Below are positions 1-8,275 of a stretch of DNA of 64,000 bases, one piece after another. Source of the DNA: an uncultured Pseudomonas sp. (GTDB lineage: Bacteria; Pseudomonadota; Gammaproteobacteria; Pseudomonadales; Pseudomonadaceae); NCBI RefSeq assembly GCF_913774235.1, contig NZ_CAJYDW010000009.1, forward strand, positions 1 to 64,000. Reading direction: 5' to 3'. A model generated the notes under the pieces. It saw only the letters and a list, made by a program, of their open reading frames with translations. It did no database searches and was not told the origin of the DNA. The position numbers and the translations under genes were made by a program. The first letter of the stretch is position 1. Every line of letters begins with the position of its first letter.

Positions 1-10
1 TGACGTGCGA

Positions 11-116
11 CTGAGAGTCTGCAAGAGCGCAAGAGCAAAAGCAGCCCGGCTGCGCCGGGCTATCACTGCTCCTACGGTACAACGTCTGTAGGAGCGGCCT
101 ATTGCCGCGATAGGGC
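11..116. repeat. REP-like module, copy 1
   Basis: A direct-repeat head at 11-36 is followed by GCTCCTAC (69-76) paired with GTAGGAGC (88-95) and then a GCGGCCTATTGCCGCGATAG hairpin core. The same order (repeat head, then AACGTCTGTAGG) recurs at 413-510, so this is a duplicated REP-type module. REP elements of the GTAGGAGCGGC class are common between Pseudomonas genes. Confidence 0.6.
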
Positions 117-328
117 AGTGGTCGCTATCAATGACCCTGAATCAGTACGTCACAAAAAGCTCGACAGGCCGAGTCAGGGCTGCAGCCCTGCAAGGTTGTC
201 TGGATGCTCCGTGAGCGAGCTGGGCGCGCGGCGCTGTGAAGAGCGGGTCAGTCCTAGCGGGACGTACTCCATGTGGATCTCGTAACCTTTCTCTCTTTAT
301 CTCTCCCGAGGCTCCGAAGTCAGGCGTG

Positions 329-363
329 CCCTCACCCTAGCCCTCTCCCAGGGGGAGAGGGGA
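329..363. repeat. CCCTCACCC/GGGAGAGGG dispersed repeat
   Basis: An imperfect palindromic element reading CCCTCACCCTAGCCCTCTCC followed by the complementary GGGGGAGAGGGG. Close copies sit at 9813-9847, 9961-9995, 31458-31669 (four) and 42324-42359, always between genes. It behaves as a family of short intergenic repeats. Confidence 0.7.
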
Positions 364-412
364 CCAGAGCCGAGTGGCGGAGGCTTGAGGGTGCCTGCTG
401 GATAATGTGCTG

Positions 413-510
413 CTGAGCGTCTGCAAGAGCGCAAGAGCCACAACAGCCTGGCCTATCGCCGCTCATAAGGTGCAACGTCTGTAGGGGCAACTGGCTTATC
501 GCGGTCATGC
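413..510. repeat. REP-like module, copy 2
   Basis: The head at 413-438 matches 11-36 at 25 of 26 positions. It is followed by AACGTCTGTAGGGGC and a degenerate GCGGTCATG core, paralleling the module at 11-116 but more diverged. Confidence 0.5.
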
Positions 511-636
511 CGGTGCGCTGTAGCGACCGCTCTGGCTCGCTCCTACGGGGTTCTAGGAAATTGAAGGGTCGACGAATCACCAGGGCTGCATAAACAAGGC
601 GCCTACGAATGCTGTTGTATCAGCAGCGGTCGCTTA

Positions 637-664
637 TGAAAAAGCCCGGCAGGTGCCGGGCTTT
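637..664 (-). terminator. Rho-independent terminator of mksFEB
   Basis: Read on the minus strand, AGCCCGGC, loop ACCT and GCCGGGCT (643-662 on +) are followed by a T run (A run at 639-643 on +). It lies 18 bases past the mksB stop and closes the operon. Confidence 0.8.
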
Positions 665-681
665 CTGCTTTCTGGAGGGGC

Positions 682-3483
682 TCAAGCCGGTTCGGGCAGG
701 GCCAGGTCGCGTTTGGCGATGTATTTCCAGTCGGCCTCGTCGATGTAGATGCCGCCGGGGCCGCTGCCGGCTTCGAGGTCGATGGCCACTTGGGCGCTGA
801 CCTGGGGTTTGACGCTGGCCAGGATGGGCACGAAGCCCAGTTGCTGGCTGGTCTCGATCAGGGCCTGCTGGTTGCGTTCGTCGATGTCGGCGGCTTCGTC
901 CAGGTAGTAGGGCAGGCGGATCTTGGCGGCGCGTTCCCGGTCCATCAGATGCAGCAACAGGTACATGTTGGTCAGTGCCTTGATGGTCATGGTGGTGCCG
1001 TTGGAGGCCGCGCCGTCGATGTCGGTATGGAGGATCGGCTGGCCGCCCTGCTTGGTGATCTCGAAGGCCAGTTCGAACAGGTCCTTGAGGCCCAGCTGGT
1101 TGCCGTTGGCGGCTACCAATCGGGCCAGATAGTCCCGAGCTTCTTCGTTCTTCTGGTCCTGGGCGCTGTCCTGGGTGAGGTCGAACACCGAGAGGGTTTC
1201 GCCTTCCTCGTATTGACCTGCACTGTGGATGATCTGGTCGATGTGCTTGAGAGCGTCCTTGTTCGGCGCCAGGACGATGCGGAAGCTCTCCAGGTTGGAG
1301 ACCTGCTTGCGGTTGATCTCCCTGTTGAACAGCTGCAGCTGGTGTTCGAGGTTGTCGTAGTCGCTGCGGATGTTTCTCAGGGTTCGGGCGATGTCGGTGA
1401 CGGCGGCGCGGCGGGCCTTAGCCAGGGTCAGGGCTTCGTCCTGGCGATGGGCATAGGCGTTGATCAACAGTTGCAGGCGACGCTCGGGATCTTCCTCGTT
1501 GTCGAACTTGGCCACCCCCTTGAGGCGGACCTGGGCGTAGAGGGCTTCGATCTGGGTGTCGGCGCGCTGCAGGGCCTGCCAGGTGTCCTGGTAGTCGTTG
1601 AGCAGCGGCAGCAGGTTCTCCAGGGAATCGTCCACCCCTTCCATGAAGGGCGTGCCCTGGGGGAGGTCGGTAGGCAACAGCTGGCGACGGCGCAGGGCGT
1701 CGGCCAGGGTGCGGTCCTTGGCTTCCAGGTCGGCCAGTTGACGGCCGATCAGTTGCAGCTTGGCGGAGAGTTGCTGAACACGTTCGGTGAAGGCGTCGCC
1801 GGCGCGGCGCAGTTCGTCCTGGGCGGCTTCCAACTGGGCCAGTTGTTCGAGCTTTTCGTTTTCCTCGGCGCTCAGAGTCTGGCAGCGGCGGAAATCTTCC
1901 AGGGCCTTTTGGGCATCCAGGACCTGCTGGTAAAGAGCTTCGGCCTGGGCCTTGCTGGCCTGGCGGTCGGCGATGACGCCCTGCTGGGCCTTGAGCTGCT
2001 TGAGCTCGCGCTCCAGGCGGTCTTTCTGGTCGCGCAGGGCGGCCCGGTCAGCCAGGGCCTGGAGGGTCGGCGGTTCGATGCCGGAGAGATCGAGGGACAG
2101 GCCGGGCAGTTCGAAGCGATCACCTTCGAAGCGTTCCAGTATGCCTTCGAGGGTCTTCAGCCAGCTGCCGTCTTCGGCCAGTTCGACACCTTTGGGACCT
2201 AGCGGCAGGCTGAACAGCTGGCCGTTGAACAGGCGCATCAGGCGTTCGACGTCGGCCTGGCTGAATTCCTCGCGCAGACGGGCATAGCTGTTGTTGTCGG
2301 CGTGGTCGAGTTGCTGGCGCAGGCCCTTGAGGCGCTGCTCCAGTTCGCGAACGCGTTGGTCGAGGTCTTCGCTACTGAACTGGCGCGACTGGGAGAGGGC
2401 GCCGGCCAGTTCGTCGTGGGCGTCCTTGGCGGCCAGTAGCTGGGCTTCCAGGGGCGCGGTGGAATCCACCAGGGCGAAGCGATGCTTGAGCTGGGCCAGT
2501 TCGGCGAGCCAGCGCTGCAAGCCGCTGACTTCGCGCTCCAGACGCATCAGTTCGCTGGTGCCGTCACGCTGGTTCTGCTGCAGGCTGTCCTGCTCCAGGC
2601 GGTAGTGCTCGCTCTGGGCCAGGAGTTCGTCACGGCGGTCGATAGCGTAGTGCTGCCAGGTGCCGAGCAGGCTGTCGAGCAGCGGCGAGAGGCGGTGCAG
2701 CTTGCCGCGCAGGCGGTCGCGTTGTTCGACGCCGTTGGCCAGGGCTTCCACCAGCGGGCCGGCGGCGACCAGGGACTGGTAGTCCTGCTCCATGCGGCGG
2801 ACGTCGCGGAAGGCTTCTTCGCAGGCGGCGATATAGTCGACGCTGCCGGATCTCAGGCTGTGCTCGAAGGCGTCGAGGAACAGCTGCTTGAGCTTGGCGG
2901 CGGTGATCTCGCGCATGTGCAGCAGGTTGATGAACAGGGCGCGGAAGGTCTTGAGGCTCTGTTCGCTGGTGGACCTGAGCGGAATGAGGGTGAGGTCCAG
3001 GGGAATGCTGGTATGGCCTCCGACCAATAGGCGGCGCAATTCCTCGGGTTTGACCTCATAGGCCTTGAGGCCGGCGCGCTCCAGGTTGGCGAAGAGCTCG
3101 CGCTGGCGCAGGCAGGTGCCGTCGCGCTGGTAGTGGGCCAGGTCCAGTTCGCCGGCATAGACGAAGAACTGGTGGCCGAAGCCGCCGCCCGGGCCACGTC
3201 CGGCCACGCCGATGACGTGGGGACCATGGGCCAGGCGCAGTTCGACGAGGATGTAGCTGGTGTCGGTGGCGAAGTAGAACTTGCGCGACTGCTCGCTGCT
3301 GTACTTGCCGAAGCTCATGTCGGAGAGCCGCGCCAGGATGGGGAATTGCAGGGCGTTGATCGAGGCGCTCTTGCCCAGGTTGTTGGCGCCGTAGACCGAC
3401 AGCGGCTGCTCCAGCGGGAACAGGCCCAGGCTGTAGCCGGCGGTGTTGAGCAGGGCGAAGCGGCTGATGCCGTAGCGGATCAT
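682..3483 (-). CDS. mksB: MksB, SMC-like condensin ATPase
   Basis: SMC-type ATPase of the MksBEF (MukBEF-like) condensin, which organises chromosomal DNA. The 933-residue product has an N-terminal Walker A, GANNLGKS (residues 32-39), a long Gln/Leu/Arg-rich coiled-coil middle (about 230-700) and a C-terminal Walker B-like YYLDEAADIDE near residue 860. The length is typical of short MksB proteins rather than 1,480-residue MukB. Its ATG overlaps the mksE stop by four bases (ATGA), so it is translationally coupled. Third and last gene of mksF-mksE-mksB. No mksG/jetD-like nuclease follows, unlike the Wadjet-type four-gene systems. The family assignment is strong; the exact cellular role here is inferred. 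Confidence 0.9.
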   Translation of the reverse strand: MIRYGISRFALLNTAGYSLGLFPLEQPLSVYGANNLGKSASINALQFPILARLSDMSFGKYSSEQSRKFYFATDTSYILVELRLAHGPHVIGVAGRGPGGGFGHQFFVYAGELDLAHYQRDGTCLRQRELFANLERAGLKAYEVKPEELRRLLVGGHTSIPLDLTLIPLRSTSEQSLKTFRALFINLLHMREITAAKLKQLFLDAFEHSLRSGSVDYIAACEEAFRDVRRMEQDYQSLVAAGPLVEALANGVEQRDRLRGKLHRLSPLLDSLLGTWQHYAIDRRDELLAQSEHYRLEQDSLQQNQRDGTSELMRLEREVSGLQRWLAELAQLKHRFALVDSTAPLEAQLLAAKDAHDELAGALSQSRQFSSEDLDQRVRELEQRLKGLRQQLDHADNNSYARLREEFSQADVERLMRLFNGQLFSLPLGPKGVELAEDGSWLKTLEGILERFEGDRFELPGLSLDLSGIEPPTLQALADRAALRDQKDRLERELKQLKAQQGVIADRQASKAQAEALYQQVLDAQKALEDFRRCQTLSAEENEKLEQLAQLEAAQDELRRAGDAFTERVQQLSAKLQLIGRQLADLEAKDRTLADALRRRQLLPTDLPQGTPFMEGVDDSLENLLPLLNDYQDTWQALQRADTQIEALYAQVRLKGVAKFDNEEDPERRLQLLINAYAHRQDEALTLAKARRAAVTDIARTLRNIRSDYDNLEHQLQLFNREINRKQVSNLESFRIVLAPNKDALKHIDQIIHSAGQYEEGETLSVFDLTQDSAQDQKNEEARDYLARLVAANGNQLGLKDLFELAFEITKQGGQPILHTDIDGAASNGTTMTIKALTNMYLLLHLMDRERAAKIRLPYYLDEAADIDERNQQALIETSQQLGFVPILASVKPQVSAQVAIDLEAGSGPGGIYIDEADWKYIAKRDLALPEPA

Positions 3484-4160
3484 AGGTCGAACTCCCGTTC
3501 TTCGGCGATGGCGCGCGCCAGGGCGGCCTCTTCGTCATCCTCGTCGCTGCCGTCCTCGGCGCCTTCTTCATCGCCTGCCAGGGTCGGTGCTGGCAGTGGC
3601 AGGTCGCTGGCGTGCAGGCTGGCAGCCAGGTCGCGGTCCTGTTGCACGGCCAGGCAGACGTCGAGGAAACGGTGCATGGGCGGCAGGAAGCGGTAGCTGC
3701 CGTTGCTGTCCAGGGCGAAGCCGAGCTGGGTCAGGCGGCGCAGGATCTTTTCTTCCAGCTCGTCCTGGGTGGTGACCTCGGCCTGCAGGAAGAGGTCGCG
3801 GTACTTGTCCAGCAGGGCCGGCAGCTCGGGCCGGCCGAGGGTGCCGCCGTCGAGCACGGCCAGGGGGTCGCGACCCTGGTCGGCGAGATGCTCTACCAGG
3901 ATGAAGGTGAACAGCGCCAGACGTTGGGCGGTCTTGTTGACCTGGGTGCCCATCTGCTCGGGAACGAAGTAGTAGAAGCCGCGCGGATCGCAGACCAGCT
4001 CGAAGCCGAGGGCGCGGAACAGGGCGCGGTACTGGTCCTGCTGCTGGCTGAGCTGGGCGTAGCACTCGGGCTCGCTGCGGGACAGGTGATAGCCCTTGAA
4101 CAGCTCGCGGAAGATGGGCGCGAGCTGGGTCATTTCGTTGAGATCAAGTTGCATGGGCAT
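3480..4160 (-). CDS. mksE: MksE, condensin accessory subunit
   Basis: Small winged-helix-type accessory subunit of MksBEF that associates with the kleisin MksF. The product is about 226 residues from MPMQLDLNEM; a second ATG two codons on (4154) is equally possible. It ends in a highly acidic tail (GAEDGSDEDDEEA). The start lies inside the mksF 3' end (17-base overlap) and the stop overlaps the mksB start (ATGA), so all three subunits are coupled. A longer in-frame extension upstream is only an mksF shadow and was rejected. Confidence 0.85.
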   Translation of the reverse strand: MPMQLDLNEMTQLAPIFRELFKGYHLSRSEPECYAQLSQQQDQYRALFRALGFELVCDPRGFYYFVPEQMGTQVNKTAQRLALFTFILVEHLADQGRDPLAVLDGGTLGRPELPALLDKYRDLFLQAEVTTQDELEEKILRRLTQLGFALDSNGSYRFLPPMHRFLDVCLAVQQDRDLAASLHASDLPLPAPTLAGDEEGAEDGSDEDDEEAALARAIAEEREFDL

Positions 4161-5406
4161 CGCTCGCAGAGGATCGGGCGGCCAGGGCGTAGGAGCACAG
4201 GCTGACGCGGTGTTCGAGGGTGTCGTAGTGACGGCGGTCCAGGCGCTGGCGCTGGAAGCGCGCATCGCGGGACAGGCGCGAGAACCAGTAGAGCAGCTCG
4301 TCGGTGTCGCCAGCGGGTTCCTGTTCCAGCAGCCAGGCCATGAGGTCGGGCAGCGGTAGGGCGTCCTGGCAGAGGTCGAGCATCTCGCGCACCGTGCGTG
4401 GCGCCGCCGGGCGGTGGGTGTCACGCGAACGACCCGACTGGCTGGGGAAGCGTGCCGGCTTGGGCTCGAAGCGGGCCAGGGCGTAGACGTAGCTCTCCAC
4501 CTGGGCGGCGGTACCGAGAAAGACGCTTTGCGGCCGGCTGAATAGCGGCAGGGCGGCCTGGGGCACGGCATCGAGACCTTTGCGGCGGATGGCGGCCAGG
4601 GCCAGGGCGGCGCCGCGGGTAACGGCATTGTGCCGGCGCGCTTCTTCGCGCAGTGGCAGCAGCAATTCGCGGGCACGTCGCAGGGCCAACTGGGCAGCGT
4701 TGTGCATCTCCAGGATGCGCGCCTGGGTGCGCAGCAGCAGATCGTCGTCGACCAGGTGGCCGAGGCGCTGCTGTTCGCCCAGCAGGTGCAGCAGCACCTG
4801 TTCGACACGATAGACGCCGCGCTCGAAGGCGCCGTCGGCGGCCACCAGCTGGATCATCGGCTCGACGTATTCGTCCCAGGTGGCCAACACCTCGGCATAG
4901 CGCTGGCGCAGCGGGATCTGGCGGTCGCTGGTCTTGGCGCGCTCGGCGACGCCTTCCAGGGCGTGGCCGTCGTTGGCCAGCTTCTTGAGGACGTCGCGCA
5001 CGCGCATGTCCAGCAGGCGCAGTTGGCGCGCCAGGTCCGGGCCATCGCGATTGTCGAAGGCCTCGCGGATATGGCCGGCGAGGCGTTCCAGGTGGCGCAG
5101 GTAGGCTTCGATCTCCAGGCACAGGCCGAGGCGATGCTCGCGTCTCAGATAGCCGAGGAAGTCGTGGATCTGGCCGTTGAGTTCGAAGCGGTTGGGACTC
5201 TTGGCCACCGGTACCAGGATGTCGAGGCGAATCCAGGTGTCGAGCAGGGCCGTGAGGTCGGCCGGCGTGCGCTCGGGTAACTGCTCGGCCAGGCGGGCGC
5301 GCAACTCGGCCAGCCCCAGGGTACCGCTGTCGAAATGGGCGCACAGCGGATCGATGAGGTGCCAGTGTTCGGCAAGGGTACGCAGGACGCGTTTGGGGTC
5401 GATCAT
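4144..5406 (-). CDS. mksF: MksF, kleisin-like condensin subunit
   Basis: Kleisin subunit that bridges the MksB ATPase heads and binds MksE. The product is 420 residues starting MIDPKRVLRTLAEHWH. It is mostly helical with an N-terminal winged-helix-like region followed by helical bundles, without transmembrane segments. An ATG ten codons upstream (5436) exists, but 5406 gives the conserved-looking N terminus. First gene of the operon, divergent from the holD-like gene with about 160 bases between starts. Also called JetA-like in Wadjet nomenclature. Identification rests on the operon and overall character rather than a single catalytic motif. Confidence 0.82.
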   Translation of the reverse strand: MIDPKRVLRTLAEHWHLIDPLCAHFDSGTLGLAELRARLAEQLPERTPADLTALLDTWIRLDILVPVAKSPNRFELNGQIHDFLGYLRREHRLGLCLEIEAYLRHLERLAGHIREAFDNRDGPDLARQLRLLDMRVRDVLKKLANDGHALEGVAERAKTSDRQIPLRQRYAEVLATWDEYVEPMIQLVAADGAFERGVYRVEQVLLHLLGEQQRLGHLVDDDLLLRTQARILEMHNAAQLALRRARELLLPLREEARRHNAVTRGAALALAAIRRKGLDAVPQAALPLFSRPQSVFLGTAAQVESYVYALARFEPKPARFPSQSGRSRDTHRPAAPRTVREMLDLCQDALPLPDLMAWLLEQEPAGDTDELLYWFSRLSRDARFQRQRLDRRHYDTLEHRVSLCSYALAARSSASDAHAT

Positions 5407-5567
5407 GGTGGGGACCGCACCAGGCAAAAGCGCCATTGTACTCCAGACGCCAGAGCCTTCGATGTGACAGCGGTGGGACCGATGGGCAGGGCGGCCTTTC
5501 GATCCCAGGCGATCCGCGCGACAATGCCGCCCCGAATTATCTCGCCGCGTGTCCCAAGGATCCGCCC

Positions 5568-6386
5568 ATGTCCGACGCCGCCGCTTCCGCTTCCCCGTCG
5601 CTCGCCGCCGAGGCGCGTCGTCGTGCCTATCTGCAGGCGTTGGACCTGGATGTCTGGGTGCCGCGCACGCCCTTGCCCTTCGCCGCGCCTTCGCGACCGG
5701 AGGCGCTGTGGGTGGAAGAGGTCGAAGCGGCGCCCGTAGTCGCCAGAGTGGTGCGGCCCGAGCCGGCTCCGGCGGCTCCGCCCGCTGTCGAGGCGCCGGC
5801 CGCCACCCGCCCGCGCATCGAGATTCCCCGGCCTGGTCCGGCCAAGCCGGCCGCGACCGTCGTGGTCGAGCCGGAAGTCGAACGCATGCCCCCGCCCCCG
5901 CGTGAGCCGGCGCCGCGTTTCGCCCTGCAACTGCTGCAGGCCGGGCGCTGCCTGCTGTTGCTAGAGTTGCCGACCGGGGATGCCCTGGGCGCGCGCGATC
6001 CCGCCTATCTGCTGCTGCGCGACCTGCTGCGTGCGGCGGGCTTGCCGGACGTGCCGCGAATCGTCAGCGAAGAACCCATTCGCTGGCCGCTGCTCAACAG
6101 CGGGCAACTCGACCAGGGGCCCGCGGCGGCTGCCGAGTTCGTGCAGAGCTTCGTGGCGGCGCACCAGGAGCGGCTGGGCGAGGGGCTCGGCCTCTGGCTG
6201 ATCGGCGGCGCGGCGCGGCGCTACAGTGGGGTCGAGCCGCACGACGAGACCGGCGTGGAGCGGGAGACGGCGCTGGGGCCCGCCTGGCTTGTGCCGGGGT
6301 TGGAGATATTGATGGAAGAGCCGGCTGCCAAGGCCGCGCTCTGGCAAGCCATGCGCCCTGTGCGGCGTCGCTGGACGGATAAGTAA
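5568..6386 (+). CDS. holD: Putative DNA polymerase III psi subunit (HolD-like)
   Basis: A 272-residue protein with an Ala/Pro-rich, low-complexity middle (about residues 55-115) and a C-terminal globular part (about 120-272) containing a GLGLWLIGG strand. It sits directly upstream of rimI with stop and start fused (TAATG), the same neighbourhood as holD-rimI in enterobacteria. Pseudomonads are known to have a cryptic, highly diverged psi protein in this position; the call rests mainly on that synteny. Start at 5568 chosen for AAGGA at 5556-5560. In the replisome psi would link chi to the clamp loader. Confidence 0.65.
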   Translation: MSDAAASASPSLAAEARRRAYLQALDLDVWVPRTPLPFAAPSRPEALWVEEVEAAPVVARVVRPEPAPAAPPAVEAPAATRPRIEIPRPGPAKPAATVVVEPEVERMPPPPREPAPRFALQLLQAGRCLLLLELPTGDALGARDPAYLLLRDLLRAAGLPDVPRIVSEEPIRWPLLNSGQLDQGPAAAAEFVQSFVAAHQERLGEGLGLWLIGGAARRYSGVEPHDETGVERETALGPAWLVPGLEILMEEPAAKAALWQAMRPVRRRWTDK

Positions 6387-6838
6387 TGAACGATGCGGTG
6401 CGCTTTCGGCGTATGACCGAAGCCGATTTGAACACGGTATTGAAGATCGAATACCAGGCCTTCAGCCACCCTTGGACACGCGGCATCTTTCTCGATGCGC
6501 TCAAGTCCTACGACTGTTGGGTGATGCTGGTAGGCGACCAGCAGGTGGGACATGGGGTGATCAACGTGATCCTCGACGAGGCCCATCTGCTCAACATCAC
6601 CGTCAAGCCGGAGAATCAGGGCCGCGGCCTGGGCCTGCGTTTGCTCGAACATCTGATGCAGGAGGCGCGCAAGGCCAAGGCCAACGAATGTTTCTTGGAG
6701 GTGCGGGCCAGCAACCAGGCGGCCTATCGACTGTACGAGCGCTACGGCTTCAACGAGATCGGCCGCCGGCGGGATTACTATCCCGCGGTCGGCGGTCGGG
6801 AAGATGCACTGGTGATGGCCAGTACCTTGCTGGACTAG
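6386..6838 (+). CDS. rimI: Ribosomal protein bS18 N-acetyltransferase RimI
   Basis: GNAT-family acetyltransferase of 150 residues that acetylates the N-terminal alanine of ribosomal protein S18. It has the acetyl-CoA pyrophosphate loop ENQGRGLGLRLL (about residues 76-87) and the family-typical C-terminal YERYGFNEIGRRRDYYP. Translationally coupled to the HolD-like gene through a one-base TAATG overlap. Length and both motifs match RimI well. Confidence 0.93.
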   Translation: MNDAVRFRRMTEADLNTVLKIEYQAFSHPWTRGIFLDALKSYDCWVMLVGDQQVGHGVINVILDEAHLLNITVKPENQGRGLGLRLLEHLMQEARKAKANECFLEVRASNQAAYRLYERYGFNEIGRRRDYYPAVGGREDALVMASTLLD

Positions 6839-6853
6839 CCCAGGCGGCGTCGA

Positions 6854-7387
6854 TCAGTGATCGGCGCGCTTTTCGTCCAGATCCAGACTGGTTTCGCCTG
6901 CAAGGTCTTCGTCGTTGGCGTCCAGGTCGGCGTAGCGGGCGTCGCGTTGCGTTTCGGCTTCGTTGGGCTCGTCGGCTTCGCCGTCCCAGGCCTGGCCGTC
7001 CAGGGGATGGCTGCGCCCCAGCTCGGCTTCATCCTGGCCGGCGCCGCCACCGATATCACGGTCATCGACCACGCTCAGGTCCTTGTCGTTGGGCCAGGCG
7101 TCGCCGTAGTCGCTCGGTGAGCGGGCGCCGGTTTCATCCAGCAGGGTTTCCGGACTGGCATCGTCCATCGTCGGCTGGTGATCCAGGGTTTCGCCGCCGG
7201 TCAGGCCGGCCTGGCGCACGCGCTCTTCGGGGAATTGGCCCTGATAATCGCGCTCGTCCAGTTCGTCGCCGATGCGACCGCCGCGATCATCCTTGCGCTC
7301 GCTGAAGTCCAGTTCGCGCATATCACCCATGCGGTCCTGGATGTCGTCGATCTCTTCGGGGGTCTTGGTGATGTCGGGCTTGTTCAT
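6854..7387 (-). CDS. Acidic HPr-related conserved hypothetical protein
   Basis: A 177-residue, very acidic, probably largely disordered soluble protein. It contains the recognisable stretches DRMGDMRELDF and GARSPSDYGDA. Similar pseudomonad proteins are labelled phosphotransferase system HPr-related or serine kinase/phosphatase, but no HPr histidine site or kinase motif is visible, so function is unknown. Start at 7387 (MNKPDITKTPEEIDD) chosen because TTTGGAGA precedes it; a longer frame to 7489 lacks support. Convergent with rimI, divergent from otsB. Confidence 0.7.
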   Translation of the reverse strand: MNKPDITKTPEEIDDIQDRMGDMRELDFSERKDDRGGRIGDELDERDYQGQFPEERVRQAGLTGGETLDHQPTMDDASPETLLDETGARSPSDYGDAWPNDKDLSVVDDRDIGGGAGQDEAELGRSHPLDGQAWDGEADEPNEAETQRDARYADLDANDEDLAGETSLDLDEKRADH

Positions 7388-7515
7388 CGTGGTCTCCAAA
7401 GGCTTGGCTGCTAGAGCGTCTCCCTGATTGGGACTGCGAGGCGGCCGGAGGAATTCCTTGGCGCTGCCGGGCGGCGTGAACGAAACCATACGGTGACCCG
7501 GCAGTCGTACCTTGC

Positions 7516-8274
7516 ATGATCGACCTCGACAGCCTCACCTCATCGGGCCAGCCGCTGGCCTTCTTCTTCGATCTGGATGGCACCCTGGCAGAACTGCAGC
7601 CACGTCCGGAACAGGTCTTCATTCCCGCCGAAACCCTCGCTGCGCTGGAGCGACTGGCCCGTCGACATGCCGTGGCCGTGGTATCCGGCCGACCGCTGGC
7701 GGAGATCGATGGCTTCACGGCGCCGCTGCGATTGCCAGCGGCGGGTGTACATGGCGCCGAGTGGCGCGATCCGGACGGCGAGATCCATCGCGTGACCCTC
7801 GAGCCTGACCTGCTGGCGCAGGTCCGCGAGCATCTGGAAGCGGCCCTGGCGCCGCATCCCGAGCTGCTACTCGAGCGCAAGAGCGTGGCCTTCGCCTTGC
7901 ATTATCGTCAGGCGCCTGAGAAAGAAGCCTTGGTGCGCGAACTGGCCGAAGGCATCGCGGCCAAGCACCCTGAATTCAAGCTGCAACCCGGCAAGTGCGT
8001 CTTCGAACTCAAGCCCGCTGCGGCGAGCAAGGGCGAGGCCGTTGCCCGTTTCATGGAATTGCGACCCTTTGCCGGCTGCCTGCCGGTGTTCGTCGGTGAT
8101 GATCGTACCGACGAAGAAGGGTTCGCTGTCGTCAATGCGCGAGGCGGCTTGTCCGTCAAGGTAGGGGAAGGGGAAACGGTCGCCAAGGCCCGCCTGCCGT
8201 CGGTGGAGGCAGTTGCCCGCTGGCTGCAGGACCTGAGTCGCGACCTCGCGCCACATTATAAGCAAGGAGATTAG
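7516..8274 (+). CDS. otsB: Trehalose-6-phosphate phosphatase OtsB
   Basis: HAD-superfamily phosphatase of 252 residues that converts trehalose-6-phosphate to trehalose. Motif I is FFFDLDGTL with the nucleophile Asp19 and acid/base Asp21. Motif IV is VFVGDDRTDEEGF near residue 195, and a GVHGAE cap-domain element lies near residue 77. One base separates its stop from the otsA start, so the pair forms an otsBA operon for osmoprotectant synthesis. The ribosome-binding site is weak. Confidence 0.93.
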   Translation: MIDLDSLTSSGQPLAFFFDLDGTLAELQPRPEQVFIPAETLAALERLARRHAVAVVSGRPLAEIDGFTAPLRLPAAGVHGAEWRDPDGEIHRVTLEPDLLAQVREHLEAALAPHPELLLERKSVAFALHYRQAPEKEALVRELAEGIAAKHPEFKLQPGKCVFELKPAAASKGEAVARFMELRPFAGCLPVFVGDDRTDEEGFAVVNARGGLSVKVGEGETVAKARLPSVEAVARWLQDLSRDLAPHYKQGD

Positions 8275-8275
8275 G

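Larger units (their letters stand above)
1..636. other. Non-coding REP-rich spacer
   Basis: No convincing gene is seen in this stretch; the short reading frames lie inside repeats. It holds a GC-rich hairpin at 43-60 (AGCCCGGC/GCCGGGCT), REP-like GTAGGAGCGGC elements, a CCCTCACCC...GGGAGAGGGG element, and a 26-bp direct repeat (11-36 and 413-438). The left boundary of the window cuts this spacer, so its full context is unknown. Confidence 0.6.

Noticed and set aside
790-2202. 470-codon plus-strand ORF opposite mksB
   Set aside because: It is antisense to the mksB coiled coil; composition is Gly/Val/Gln-rich as expected for a GC-rich shadow frame and it has no recognisable motif.
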